DNA from: Mesorhizobium loti
GTDB lineage: Bacteria > Pseudomonadota > Alphaproteobacteria > Rhizobiales > Rhizobiaceae
NCBI GenBank assembly: GCA_014189435.1
Contig: CP050293.1
Coordinates: 997,001-1,061,000, forward strand
Direction: 5' to 3'
Length of the DNA: 64,000 bases
Shown here: positions 35,072 to 43,983 of the stretch, piece by piece
How positions within the stretch are numbered: the stretch's first letter is position 1
Layout of the letters: each line of letters begins with the position of its first letter
Translations under genes and position numbers: made by a program
Notes under the pieces: model-generated
The model's database searches: none
Told to the model about the DNA's origin: nothing
Seen by the model: only the letters and a program-made list of their open reading frames with translations

Positions 35072-35269
35072 ATGTCTGATCAGGACGACCTGATCCGAGC
35101 GGCCATCGGGCGGCTGCTCGCCGAGAAGACAGGCGCCGCCGTCATATCGATGAGAGAGAGCATCACCGAGCTCCTGTCGCTGACCGGTGCCGCGCTGGAT
35201 GAAAGACTGCAGGATCTTCTGCTCGAAATGGCGGAAGTCCGCGGCATGATGGTCGCTCTCGATATTTAG
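35072..35269 (+). CDS. Hypothetical small helical protein (65 aa)
   Basis: A 65-residue protein predicted to be almost all helix (heptad-like DDLIRAAIGRLLAEK and LDERLQDLLLEMAEV). GGGAGGTG lies 7 nt before ATG 35072. The family is unknown to me; a small protein-interaction or regulatory role is possible. Confidence 0.5.
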   Translation: MSDQDDLIRAAIGRLLAEKTGAAVISMRESITELLSLTGAALDERLQDLLLEMAEVRGMMVALDI

Positions 35270-35347
35270 GACCGCCATCGATCTGGCAGCCAGAGCCGAT
35301 GCCGTGTCGGATTCGGTCAATGTCAGAAATGCGCCACGAGCGGGCCT

Positions 35348-35581
35348 CTACTCGTCCGAAAACCTCACGCTCACGCCGCGCTGCCGAAAATAAGCCTGCA
35401 TCAACTTGCGGCCCGAGCGGTTGTTCTGCGCCAACTTGGTCGGATCGAACGCCGCCTGTTTTATCCCCTCTCGTGTCAGCGCCGCCTTAAGCGCCGCGAT
35501 ATGCGCGTCGATGTCGGCATTGTCCGCTCGGAGCGAAGCATAGATATTTTCGGTCGCCTCAGCCACGGTCAGTTCGCTCAC
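35348..35581 (-). CDS. Hypothetical protein (77 aa)
   Basis: A 77-residue protein beginning MSELTVAEATENIYASL from GTG 35581, with AAGGA 8 nt upstream. The first half is helical and the basic tail (QNNRSGRKLMQAYFRQRGV) suggests nucleic-acid or protein contact. The family was not recognised. It converges on the previous small gene. Confidence 0.5.
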   Translation of the reverse strand: MSELTVAEATENIYASLRADNADIDAHIAALKAALTREGIKQAAFDPTKLAQNNRSGRKLMQAYFRQRGVSVRFSDE

Positions 35582-35751
35582 AGGTGTCGTCCTTTGGTTG
35601 GTTAGGCGGCGGCTTAACACAGATTCGCAGCTCCGCCGATACCGATGAGAGCCTCAGTGCACAAGTCGTGGACCTAAGAATCTCGCTGCAACCTGACTCT
35701 TTTCCCTCTCCTCAAACGTCCTAGCTACAGTGAAGCTATGGAGCAGGGTCG

Positions 35752-36510
35752 ATGAGCCTCAGGAACAAAAAAATCGTGGTCACGGGTGGCAGCCGTGGGC
35801 TTGGCCTCGGATTGGTCGAAGCGCTGGTCGAGCGTGGTGCCGAGGTGACCGTCGTTGCCCGTGGCGCCGAGGCGCTGGAGGTGGTCGGGGCGCGGCTCGG
35901 GGTCGCCACCATCTCAGCCGACGTCACCGACAAGGACGCGGCCTATCGCATTCTTGGCGAGGTTCGTCCTGACATAGTGGTGCTGAACGCCGGTGCTACG
36001 CCCCGGATGGGGCGGTTGGATCAGCTGAAATGGGAGGATTTCTCCATTGCCTGGGAGACCGACGTCAAGGCCGGGCTCTACTGGCTGCAGGCGGCGCTCA
36101 ACCTGCCGCTCAAGCCGGGCAGCCGGGTGCTGGTGGGGTCGAGCGGTGCTGCCGTTACCGGATCGCAGATGTCGGGAGGCTATGCCGGCTCCAAGCGCAT
36201 GCTGTGGTTCATGGCCAAATATGCCAATGGCGTTGCGCAGGAGAAGAAGCTCGGCATCCGCTTCCAGGCGATCGCGCCGCGGCAGATGATCCTCGGCACC
36301 GGAACCGGCGATGTCGCGGCCGGCGCCTATGCCGGCTCGATAGGCATCACGCCGGAACAATTCGTCACCCGCTTCGGCGCGCCGATGCCACCCCGGGCGT
36401 TCGGCGACAGGGTGGTTTCGGTGCTGGAAGACCCGCAATATGCCGAGGGCGTCGTCTTCGGCCTCAGCGGCGATGCGGGCGTGATCGTGATGGAGGGCGC
36501 AGCGGCTTGA
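35752..36510 (+). CDS. SDR-family oxidoreductase
   Basis: A 252-residue short-chain dehydrogenase. TGGSRGLGLG (residues ~11-20) is the cofactor loop, LNAGATP replaces the usual NNAG, and the catalytic Tyr-Lys pair is YAGSK near residue 144 with an upstream Ser (VGSSGAA). The loss of the first Asn of NNAG is uncommon. The sigma factor gene starts on its last codons, so the pair is co-expressed. Confidence 0.83.
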   Translation: MSLRNKKIVVTGGSRGLGLGLVEALVERGAEVTVVARGAEALEVVGARLGVATISADVTDKDAAYRILGEVRPDIVVLNAGATPRMGRLDQLKWEDFSIAWETDVKAGLYWLQAALNLPLKPGSRVLVGSSGAAVTGSQMSGGYAGSKRMLWFMAKYANGVAQEKKLGIRFQAIAPRQMILGTGTGDVAAGAYAGSIGITPEQFVTRFGAPMPPRAFGDRVVSVLEDPQYAEGVVFGLSGDAGVIVMEGAAA

Positions 36511-37442
36511 GCGAGCGAAAACCTGCCGTGGACCGCGACCGTCAGGAAGGGCTGCTTGCCCTTGCCGCCGCGCTGCGGCCGGAGCTGCACCGCTATTGCG
36601 CGCGGCTGATGGGGTCGGTCATCGACGGCGAGGATGTCGTGCAGGACACGTTTGCGCGGGCCTTCGTTGCCTTGGACGAACTGTGCGAAGTGCCGCAGCT
36701 CAGACCGTGGCTGTTCCGCATCGCCCACAACCGCGCGCTGGACCTGCTGCGCAGCCGCGCGATCCGCATCGCCGAGCCGATCGAGGCGGCGCTTGAGATT
36801 GCGGACGACACCAAGGCCGACCCGGTGGAGACGCTGATGCGCAGGCAGGCCGTGGAAACCGCCGTGTCGCGCTTCGCCGAGCTTCCGGTGCTCCAGCGCA
36901 GCGTCGTCATCCTCAGAGATGTGCTCGACGAGCCGCTGGCCGAGATCGCCACCCTGCTTGGCATCACGGTCGATGCGGTGAAGGGGCATCTGGCGCGCGC
37001 CCGCGCCCGGCTTCGGGAGATCAATGCCCAGGCCAATCCGCTTGCCGATGCACGCATCGCATCCGCCGCCGTGGTCCGCTATGCGACCCTGTTCAACCAG
37101 CGCGACTGGGACGGCTTGCGCGCGCTGCTTGCCGACGACGTCAGACTTCATCAGTCCTTGCACCCGCCGCGCTCGGGCGCCGCCGACGTCGGTATGTTCT
37201 TCACGATCTACGCCAGGAGCGATCGCGTATGGCTGACGCCGGCATGGCTCGAAGGCCGCGAGGTGATCGCGGTGTTCGAACACCAGGCCGATCCGAAGCC
37301 ACATCATTTCATGTGGCTGGCGTGGCGGGAAGGGCGGATCAGCGTCATCCGCGACTACCGCTATGTCAGCTATGTCGCCGACGATGCCGAACTGGTGCTG
37401 GCGAGGGACGCCGGATCGTTCGGTCGCGGCACCGGGCACTGA
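36507..37442 (+). CDS. ECF-type sigma factor with SnoaL-like C-terminal domain
   Basis: A 311-residue RNA polymerase sigma factor. Region 2 covers residues ~20-90 (DGEDVVQDTFARAF), region 4 residues ~115-170 (LAEIATLLGITVDAVKGHLARARARL) and the last ~130 residues form a SnoaL/NTF2-like domain, as in the SigJ/ECF41-like groups, where the tail modulates sigma activity without a classic anti-sigma factor. TTG 36507 overlaps the SDR stop by 4 nt and has GGAGGG 9 nt upstream. Coupling to an SDR or other redox enzyme is usual for such sigma factors. Confidence 0.85.
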   Translation: MSERKPAVDRDRQEGLLALAAALRPELHRYCARLMGSVIDGEDVVQDTFARAFVALDELCEVPQLRPWLFRIAHNRALDLLRSRAIRIAEPIEAALEIADDTKADPVETLMRRQAVETAVSRFAELPVLQRSVVILRDVLDEPLAEIATLLGITVDAVKGHLARARARLREINAQANPLADARIASAAVVRYATLFNQRDWDGLRALLADDVRLHQSLHPPRSGAADVGMFFTIYARSDRVWLTPAWLEGREVIAVFEHQADPKPHHFMWLAWREGRISVIRDYRYVSYVADDAELVLARDAGSFGRGTGH

Positions 37443-37570
37443 GGAGTGACGACCCGGCGCGCATCCGACCATCATCCTGGCGATGCTGTTCCTGCCGAAA
37501 GGGCCGATGCGGAGTTTTGGGCGTCGCACCGTCTGAGGATGTCCTTTGCGTGCCCATGGGTGGCGCGGCC

Positions 37571-38137
37571 TTAGCGCTGCTCGATCAGCGTCCGCGCCGC
37601 ATCTTTTCCCGCTGCGAGGATGCGATCCGACAATTCCGTCCCTTTGACGGCGCGAGCCAGTTGGAGCGTGCCGATAAGCGTCGCAAAGACAGCCAGCGCC
37701 ACGCCTTCCGGATCCTTGGTCCGCGGTAGCGCTTCCGCCAACTGGTGCGCCAGGGCCAGCAAGCGGTCAGTGTAGACTTCGCGCGTTTCAGGCGGCTGGC
37801 GCGCGATCTCCGGCAGCAGCGCCGCTGACGCGCAGCCTTTTTCGGGACTGTCCCGGTGCTCAGCCGAAAGATACGCCTCTATGGCTACCTCCACGCCCCC
37901 CGAGGCCAAGGCTTTCGCCAGCTGCTGCGCCTGAAGCTCCATGGCCGCCGCCACGCTCTCGCGCACAAGCTCCGCCTTGGATTGAAAGTGCGGATAGAAG
38001 GCGCCGTTCGTCAGCCCGGCGTCGATCATGATGGTCGCCAGTCCGGACGCGGCTATGCCGTCACCGCGAAAACGGTCGGCGGCGACCTCCATGATCCGGC
38101 CGCGCGAGGCGTCCTTCCGGCCCTTTTCGTAGCGCAT
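37571..38137 (-). CDS. TetR/AcrR-family transcriptional regulator
   Basis: A 188-residue TetR regulator. The helix-turn-helix spans residues ~10-55 (DRFRGDGIAASGLATIMIDAGLTNGAFYPHFQSK; key part GLTNGAFYPHF), followed by an all-helical ligand domain. ATG 38137 is preferred to ATG 38146 because AAAGGA is 9 nt upstream of it. It is divergent from an SDR/quinone-reductase pair and a tandem operator lies between them, so it probably represses both directions in response to an electrophile or quinone-like ligand (inference). Confidence 0.88.
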   Translation of the reverse strand: MRYEKGRKDASRGRIMEVAADRFRGDGIAASGLATIMIDAGLTNGAFYPHFQSKAELVRESVAAAMELQAQQLAKALASGGVEVAIEAYLSAEHRDSPEKGCASAALLPEIARQPPETREVYTDRLLALAHQLAEALPRTKDPEGVALAVFATLIGTLQLARAVKGTELSDRILAAGKDAARTLIEQR

Positions 38138-38162
38138 GGCTGCCATTCCTTTCTGCTATTGC

Positions 38163-38195
38163 ATTATGGTCATAATTTGATATTATGAGTGTAAT
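38163..38195. promoter_or_regulatory. Tandem operator between tetR-like and SDR genes
   Basis: ATTATGGTCATAAT (38163-38176) has perfect 6-bp inverted arms, and a related copy ATTATGAGTGTAAT lies at 38182-38195, offset by 19 bp. Two similar sites on nearly the same helix face in a 103-bp divergent gap fit a TetR-type operator pair. Confidence 0.65.
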
Positions 38196-38240
38196 TCAAA
38201 GGGTGCGAAAAAGCCAGCCCCCATGAGTTTGGAGCACGAA

Positions 38241-39056
38241 ATGAAAACGAATACCGGGAAAACCGCTGTTGTGACTGGCGCCTCCTCGGGCATCGGCCGC
38301 GCCAGCGCCGAGGCCCTGGCACGGGCAGGGTTCACTGTCTTCGGAACCAGCCGCCGCAAGGCCGGCAACGGCCCGGACGGAGTGACCATGCTGGTTTGCG
38401 ACGTGACCGACGGTGAGGCCGTCGCGGCACTCGTTTCGACGGTGCTCTCGCAGACCGGCAGGATCGACCTCTTGGTCAACAATGCCGGCGTCGGCCTGCT
38501 TGGGGGCGCCGAGGAATTCTCCATCGCACAGGTGCAGGCCCTGTTCGACGTCAATCTGTTCGGCGTCATCCGCATGACCAATGCGGTGTTACCGTCGATG
38601 CGGCGGCGTGGCGAAGGGCGCATCGTCAATATAGGCTCGGTGCTGGGACTCGTGCCGGCACCGTATTCAGCGCACTATTCGGCGGTCAAGCACGCGCTCG
38701 AGGGCTATTCGGAATCGCTCGACCACGAGGTTCGTGCGTTCAATATTCGCGTCTCGGTCATCGAGCCGGCATTCGTGCGGACCGTCTTCGACCAGAACGG
38801 AATCCAGCCGGATTCGCTGTTGAAGGAATACGATCAGGCTCGAGCCGGGCTCGAAGCGCTCCTTCGCGATGTGATGCCTGTAGCCGACCTTCCGGAGGTG
38901 GTGGCGGCGGTGGTCGTCAAGGCGGCGACCGATGCCCGTCCGCGACGGCGCTACACCGCAGGCAAGGCAGCGCGCCAGGTCAGCCTGCTGCGCCGCTTTG
39001 CCCCGGCGGGGATATTCGACAAGAGCCTGCGCAAGCAGTTCCGCCTGCCGGTTTGA
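38241..39056 (+). CDS. SDR-family oxidoreductase
   Basis: A 271-residue short-chain dehydrogenase: TGASSGIGRASAEAL near the N-terminus, NNAGVGL near residue 85, catalytic YSAVK near residue 150 with Ser in GSVLGL. It resembles the YusZ/DltE-like groups that act on lipidic or quinone-like carbonyls. ATG 38241 with GGAG 6 nt upstream is preferred to ATG 38223. It forms a probable operon with the quinone-oxidoreductase gene 67 bp downstream. Confidence 0.86.
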   Translation: MKTNTGKTAVVTGASSGIGRASAEALARAGFTVFGTSRRKAGNGPDGVTMLVCDVTDGEAVAALVSTVLSQTGRIDLLVNNAGVGLLGGAEEFSIAQVQALFDVNLFGVIRMTNAVLPSMRRRGEGRIVNIGSVLGLVPAPYSAHYSAVKHALEGYSESLDHEVRAFNIRVSVIEPAFVRTVFDQNGIQPDSLLKEYDQARAGLEALLRDVMPVADLPEVVAAVVVKAATDARPRRRYTAGKAARQVSLLRRFAPAGIFDKSLRKQFRLPV

Positions 39057-39123
39057 ACAACCGAGGGGTGGAGGATTTCACGCGCATGCGACACACCAAA
39101 ATCACGTTCAGAAAGTCACTGCC

Positions 39124-40125
39124 ATGAAGGCATTCGTCGTCGATAAATATAGCAAGAAGGGCACTCTGCGGCTGGCTGAGATGCCGGAGCCGGAGCTCGG
39201 GGACAGCGATGTCCTGGTCGAGGTTCACGCCGCGGCGGTGAACCTGCTCGATTCCAAGGTCAAAACCGGAGAGTTCAAGCTGATCCTTCCCTATCGCCGG
39301 CCCTTCATCCTGGGTCACGACGTAGCCGGGAGGGTTGTCCGCGTGGGATCGAAAGTCCGCAAATTCAAACTCGGCGACGACGTCTATGCGCGGCCGCGCG
39401 ATGGCCGGATCGGGACGTTCGCCGAGTTCATCGCCATGGATGAAGCCGACGTGGCCTTGAAGCCTGTGAACCTCAGCATGGAGGAGGCGGCCTCGATCCC
39501 GCTGGTCGGCCTGACCGCCTGGCAGGCGCTCATCGATAGGGCCAATCTGAGGAAAGGACAGAAGGTGTTCATCCAGGCCGGTTCCGGCGGCGTGGGGACA
39601 TTCGCCATCCAACTGGCAAAGCATCTCGGCGCGACCGTTGCGACCACCGCAAGCGCGGCGAGCGCCGGTCTGGTCAGGGGGCTCGGCGCCGATGTCGTCG
39701 TCGACTACAGGAAAGATGACTTCGAAAAAGTCCTGTCGGGCTACGACGTCGTGGTGAATAGCCAGGACGCCAAGACGCTTGAAAAATCCCTGAATGTGCT
39801 GAAACCGGGTGGCAAGCTCATCTCCATCTCCGGTCCCCCTGATCCCGAATTTGCGCGGGAAAAGGGGCTGAACGTGGTGCTGAGGCTGGTGCTGCGCCTG
39901 CTTAGCCGCGCTATTCGGGCCAAAGCCAAGCGCCGTGGCGTGAAGTTCTCGTTCCTTTTCATGTGGGCGCAGGGCGAGCAACTGGGCAAGATCACCTCCC
40001 TTATCGAATCCGGAGCGATCCGCCCGGTTGTCGATCGGGTCTTTCCCTTCGAAGCGACCAATGAGGCTCTGGCTTACGTCGAAACAGGGCGTGCCAAGGG
40101 CAAGGTGGTCATCAAGGTCAAATAG
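39124..40125 (+). CDS. NADP-dependent quinone/enone oxidoreductase (MDR family, no zinc)
   Basis: A 333-residue zinc-independent medium-chain reductase. HDVAGRVVRVGSKV near residue 62 and the cofactor motif QAGSGGVGTFAIQLAKHLGA near residue 155 (key part GSGGVGTFAIQ) are typical of quinone oxidoreductase and RTN4IP1-like enzymes. No zinc-binding Cys cluster is present. It likely reduces quinones or alpha,beta-unsaturated carbonyls with NADPH, together with the preceding SDR and under the TetR regulator. Confidence 0.88.
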   Translation: MKAFVVDKYSKKGTLRLAEMPEPELGDSDVLVEVHAAAVNLLDSKVKTGEFKLILPYRRPFILGHDVAGRVVRVGSKVRKFKLGDDVYARPRDGRIGTFAEFIAMDEADVALKPVNLSMEEAASIPLVGLTAWQALIDRANLRKGQKVFIQAGSGGVGTFAIQLAKHLGATVATTASAASAGLVRGLGADVVVDYRKDDFEKVLSGYDVVVNSQDAKTLEKSLNVLKPGGKLISISGPPDPEFAREKGLNVVLRLVLRLLSRAIRAKAKRRGVKFSFLFMWAQGEQLGKITSLIESGAIRPVVDRVFPFEATNEALAYVETGRAKGKVVIKVK

Positions 40126-40422
40126 CATCCCTGTTCGATGTCGGGCCGGTGTTCGACCTTATTGGATGCTGCGCTGATGATGACGATGGTCAGCGGCACC
40201 GGCACGCTGCTTGGCTTGGCCGCCTTAGGCATATGCCCTGGCGACGCGGGCCCGAGGCAATTGCCGATTGCCGCTAACCTGGCCAGCGCTTGCTCGACTG
40301 TCTGCGCGGAGGCATCCGGGCGCTCGATGTTCTCAGCATATGCTGCTCAAGCATCGCGAGCCCCGCGGCATGATAGACCTCGCCGTTTCTCACAGTAGGT
40401 CGAAGATCGCGATCGTCGTGGA

Positions 40423-40632
40423 TCAATTCGTCCTGGTGGGATCGATCGTCGTCAGGCGTGCTTTGGCCTCGAGGAGGCGCCTTTGCGCGACCCTTATCCG
40501 TCCGCACAACGCGAGATTAAGGGCGACGCCACCTTCCTCATCTAGCAAGTCATTCGCGCGCTTTAGAGAGTTCTCAGCTCTTTTTATGCGCAGTCTGGCA
40601 TTGGCGGTTTCGATGCTATGAATTTCAATCAT
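40423..40632 (-). CDS. Small coiled-coil hypothetical protein (69 aa)
   Basis: A 69-residue, strongly charged helical protein (IETANARLRIKRAENSLKRA) that reads as a coiled coil. Several in-frame starts exist; ATG 40632 fits the start of the helical part and has AAGGA upstream at loose spacing. The family was not recognised. The flanking gap 40126-40422 holds no gene I can support. Confidence 0.42.
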   Translation of the reverse strand: MIEIHSIETANARLRIKRAENSLKRANDLLDEEGGVALNLALCGRIRVAQRRLLEAKARLTTIDPTRTN

Positions 40633-40838
40633 TTGTCCAGAGTCCTTTTGGAGTTCCGGTCCCTTCATTGAGTAAACCGCCGCTGATCGGATTGGTTCCG
40701 GCGATGGCGGGCGCCGCCGTGGCAGGCGGCGCGATCCAATCGCGCCTACAAAGCTGTCGCTGCGATTGTGACGATGCCTGCCAGGCTTTGACCGGATGAC
40801 CTCCGACTCGCGGCCTACCAATGGTGGCGATCCGCCCG

Positions 40839-41474
40839 CTATTTCGTTGTGGTGTTGAATTCACGGTTTGCCGCATAGTCGATAGTGAAGGTACCCGTGG
40901 GAGCGCGAACGCCCTGCTTCACATTGAATATCGTGACCGTCGTAGTGAGGCCCCTTTCATCGGTAAGGCTCCATCTGCGTAGATCGAGCGATTTCCTGTC
41001 AAACACCATAGTGATGTTCGAATTGCCGAAGGCTGACCTGTCAGCCAGCTTAATGATAATTTGAGCGCCGTCGTCTCTGATGCTTTTGAGGCGACGGCCA
41101 GAGAAGTCGACCTTGTTGTCGAGCAGCAGCTTAAGCGGCGTCTTCGAAAGCGCATAAAGCCGCGATGTCTTGAGCTTCTTATTGTAAACCACCAAGGATT
41201 TGCCATCTGCAATTACGCTGACCCCTGATTGGCCTGCATAGTTGAACCGAATCTTGCCCGGGCGTTGGAGAAAAAACCTGCCGCTGGTCTTTTCCGCTTT
41301 TGGGCCCGACTGGACGAAGTCCCCGGACATGGACTTTACCGATGAGAAGTGATCGGCAATCGTCTTCGCTTCTACAGGCGCGGCCGAGATCGCGGTCGTA
41401 AGTCCAACATTTATCGCAGCCGCGCTGACAACGGCGAACCAGAAACCCAGCAGTTTTTTGATCTTACATGCCAT
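40839..41474 (-). CDS. LolA-like outer-membrane lipoprotein carrier protein
   Basis: A 211-residue periplasmic protein: signal peptide (LLGFWFAVVSAAAINVGL, cleavage near SAAPVEA) followed by a LolA-type half-barrel. The conserved start IADHFSSVKSMSGDFVQ and RFFLQRPGKIRFNY (near residue 70) are classic LolA/LolA-like features. The base composition is lower in GC than the neighbours. It may be an extra LolA homologue rather than the housekeeping one; next to it is a small lipoprotein. Confidence 0.82.
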   Translation of the reverse strand: MACKIKKLLGFWFAVVSAAAINVGLTTAISAAPVEAKTIADHFSSVKSMSGDFVQSGPKAEKTSGRFFLQRPGKIRFNYAGQSGVSVIADGKSLVVYNKKLKTSRLYALSKTPLKLLLDNKVDFSGRRLKSIRDDGAQIIIKLADRSAFGNSNITMVFDRKSLDLRRWSLTDERGLTTTVTIFNVKQGVRAPTGTFTIDYAANREFNTTTK

Positions 41475-41529
41475 TCACTTATCCTACCCCGAGCAGGCGC
41501 CTGATCGAAAGAGATCACGCGCCTTGAGA

Positions 41530-41793
41530 TCAGTAGCCGTCCGGGCACCGTGCAATGTAAACTCGGCCATGCCGATCGCGATATCTGCACTGGCCGGCTT
41601 CGCTGGCGTGCCCGATGACCGCCCCGGCTATCGCTCCGACCGCACCGCCAACAACGGCCCCTTGCACAGGGTCTCCGGCCACTGCGGCGCCTATGGCTGC
41701 GCCACCCAAGCCGCCGACGGCAGCGCCTTGTTCGGTGCGGGAGCATGCCGCGAGCGGAATGAGTAGGCTCAAAATGAGCAGCGTCTTCTTCAT
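41530..41793 (-). CDS. Glycine-zipper lipoprotein
   Basis: An 87-residue lipoprotein: lipobox LAAC with the acylated Cys at 17, then a glycine-zipper hairpin (GGLGGAAIGAAVAG and GGAVGAIAGAVIG) and a short YMGG/17-kDa-antigen-like tail with two Cys. It sits in the outer membrane as part of the Gly-zipper_2TM/OmpA-like family. GGAGAG precedes ATG 41793. Confidence 0.8.
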   Translation of the reverse strand: MKKTLLILSLLIPLAACSRTEQGAAVGGLGGAAIGAAVAGDPVQGAVVGGAVGAIAGAVIGHASEAGQCRYRDRHGRVYIARCPDGY

Positions 41794-41876
41794 TGGTTCT
41801 CTCCAGAGGCCATTATTAGCCGAAGCTTAAATGCACCACTGAGTTTTTCGATCCATCGACCCCTGCCTGTCGAGCG

Positions 41877-42359
41877 TCAGCCGCGCCGGGCAGCGTCGAT
41901 CGCCGCGACGTCGATCTTCTTCATCTCCATCATCGCATCAAACGCGCGCCTGGCTTCGTCGCCGCCGGCTGCCATCGCCTCGGTCAGCGTGCGCGGCGTG
42001 ATTTGCCAGGACACGCCCCATTTGTCCTTGCACCAGCCGCAGGCGCTCTCCTGGCCGCCATTGCCGACAATGGCACTCCAGTAGCGGTCGGTTTCCTGCT
42101 GATCGTCGGTGGCGATCTGGAACGAGAAGGCCTCGCTTTGCTTGAACGCGGAGCCGCCGTTCAATCCGATGCAAGGAATCCCGGCAACGGTGAATTCGAC
42201 CGTCAACACGTCGCCCTTCTTGCCGGACGGAAAATCACTCGGCGCACGGTGAACGGCGCCCATTTTGGTGTCGGGAAAGGTCTCTGCGTAGAAGCGAGCC
42301 GCAGCCTCGGCGTCCTTGTCGAACCAGAGGCAAATCGTGTTCTTTGGCGTCTTTGGCAT
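41877..42359 (-). CDS. VOC-superfamily (PhnB/3-demethylubiquinone-9 methyltransferase-like) protein
   Basis: A 160-residue glyoxalase-fold protein of the PhnB-like type: ICLWFDKDAEAAARFYAETFPD at the N-terminus (key part WFDKDAEAAARFY), DVLTVEFTVAGIPCIGLNGG near residue 50 and CGWCKDKWGVSWQITP near 110. The reaction of these proteins is not established. ATG 42359 fits the family start; the open frame runs further upstream without a good start. Confidence 0.85.
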   Translation of the reverse strand: MPKTPKNTICLWFDKDAEAAARFYAETFPDTKMGAVHRAPSDFPSGKKGDVLTVEFTVAGIPCIGLNGGSAFKQSEAFSFQIATDDQQETDRYWSAIVGNGGQESACGWCKDKWGVSWQITPRTLTEAMAAGGDEARRAFDAMMEMKKIDVAAIDAARRG

Positions 42360-42656
42360 TGCGTGTTCCTTTCGATCTGAGGCCTGATTTCCGTCCTTGT
42401 GTCCCACCCACATCGACATAGGTCGCCAACCGTTTCTCGCCACCCTGGTGGAAGCAAGTCGCCAAGCGCTGCCGGTCACTTCGCGTCGCAGCCCAAATGG
42501 GTGACGGAACCGGCCGGAAGGTCGACCCAAAACCCACAAGCGCAGAACGTTCAAATCGCGCGAGGCCGCCGAGAAGCACGAGCGTGAGGTCCAGTACTTC
42601 AAGCGGCATCGGCCGCATCCGCAGGATTTTCGTGGCGCGTCTCAGCAACCATTGAT

Positions 42657-43706
42657 TCAGTGATCGAGCGAAATCTGGTAGCTTTCGGCGATCGCCGTCA
42701 ACTGGTTCCACGTCTCATCCTCGACGTCGATGCCGTTGGCGATGCGGTCGGCCCGCGCGATGCGTTCGGGCTCGCCGGCAACCAGAACCGGGAGGTCTGG
42801 GTCGGAAGGCTTGGCCGACTTCACCCAGCCGATCATGGCGTCGATTTCGGCCAGCATGCTCTCGCGTGAGGACAGTCGGCTGGGATCGATAACGATGCTT
42901 AGCATGCCATTGATGATGCCGCGCTCCGGCGGCACACTGGTCGATACGCTCGCCGATCCGACAATGGCGCCAGCGAGGAGTTCGCACACCAGCGCGAGGC
43001 CGGAGCCCTTGTGATCGCCGAACGGCAATATCACGCCGCGTGGCTCGGTGTACATCACGGACGGATCGGTCGTTGGCTGGCCGTCATGATCGAGCAATGC
43101 GCCGTCGAGCATTGGCTTGCCGGCATTGTGCGCCACCCGCACCTTTCCAAGTGCGACACGGCTGGTGGCGAAATCGAGCAGGATCGGTTCGTTGCTGGCT
43201 GTGCCAGGAATAGCGATGCAGACCGGGTTGGTCAGGAAACGCCCCTCGCGTCCGCGAAACGGCGCCACCGGTGGCGGGCCTGACGCGACGTTGACGAAGT
43301 GCAGCGCCACCATGCCCGCACGCGCGGCAATCTCGCCATAGGTGCCGACGCGACCGATGTGATGCGCGTTGCGCAATCCATTGACCGCGACGCCATGCTT
43401 CCTGGCCGATTCGATCGCCCATTCGACCGCCTGACTGGCGACCACCTGGCCGTAGCCGGCATGCGCGTCCCATACCGAGATCGTACCAGTGTCGGAGACG
43501 ATTTCCGGCTTCTGGTTAACCTTGAGCGTACCGGCCTCGCAGTCGCGGACATAGGCGACCAGCATCCCGACGCCATGGCTGTCATGGCCGCGCAGGTTGG
43601 CCTCCACCAGATGTTCGGCAACGATGGCCGCTTCGTCAGGTTTGCTGCCGCCGGCGGCGACGATGCGGGTTGCGAACGTAAGCAGTCGCGCGTGGTCGAT
43701 AATCAT
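42657..43706 (-). CDS. Ldh2/malate-lactate dehydrogenase family oxidoreductase
   Basis: A 349-residue NAD(P)-dependent dehydrogenase of the sulfolactate/ureidoglycolate/malate type (Ldh_2). LRGHDSHGVGML near residue 40 holds the catalytic-site His, NAHHIGRVGTYG near 120 is the cofactor loop and GDHKGSGLALVCELLAG near 230 is conserved. It oxidises a 2-hydroxy acid or reduces a 2-keto acid. GGAGGGGAG precedes ATG 43706. It is followed at distance by an M20 hydrolase on the same strand. Confidence 0.9.
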   Translation of the reverse strand: MIIDHARLLTFATRIVAAGGSKPDEAAIVAEHLVEANLRGHDSHGVGMLVAYVRDCEAGTLKVNQKPEIVSDTGTISVWDAHAGYGQVVASQAVEWAIESARKHGVAVNGLRNAHHIGRVGTYGEIAARAGMVALHFVNVASGPPPVAPFRGREGRFLTNPVCIAIPGTASNEPILLDFATSRVALGKVRVAHNAGKPMLDGALLDHDGQPTTDPSVMYTEPRGVILPFGDHKGSGLALVCELLAGAIVGSASVSTSVPPERGIINGMLSIVIDPSRLSSRESMLAEIDAMIGWVKSAKPSDPDLPVLVAGEPERIARADRIANGIDVEDETWNQLTAIAESYQISLDH

Positions 43707-43782
43707 GTTCTCTCCCCTCCATGCCCTTCCAAGCGTGACGCAAATTGCCTGCGACAGCTCACGATGACAACCATGGCCGTGG

Positions 43783-43983
43783 TCACGACAGCACCCACCG
43801 GCTGACGAAGCAGCCGAGATTTCCGAGTGCGAGGAAGAACGAGCGTTGGCCGCGGTTGAAATGCTGGCACGCGAATTCGAACGAACGCGTCGTGTGCAAC
43901 CCGCGCCGCATGTGCTGGGCCAGCTGCGAATGGTCCATCGGCAGCGGGTTTTCTGAGTCGGAACTGATCCAGGATGGAGTCAC
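43783..43983 (-). pseudogene. Possible C-terminal remnant of a DUF599-type membrane protein
   Basis: A 66-residue frame in the 273-bp gap whose last part (FACQHFNRGQRSFFLALGN, then GCFVSRWVL) resembles the hydrophobic C-terminus of DUF599 proteins, which I recall as HFNRGLRAFFFALAxLGWF. The N-terminal three quarters of such a protein is missing and there is no ribosome-binding site. I read it as a decayed gene; it could be chance. Confidence 0.35.

Noticed and set aside
40138..40398. An 86-codon plus-strand frame after the quinone reductase
   Set aside because: No family similarity, no clear ribosome-binding site, and mixed composition; not enough to call a gene.
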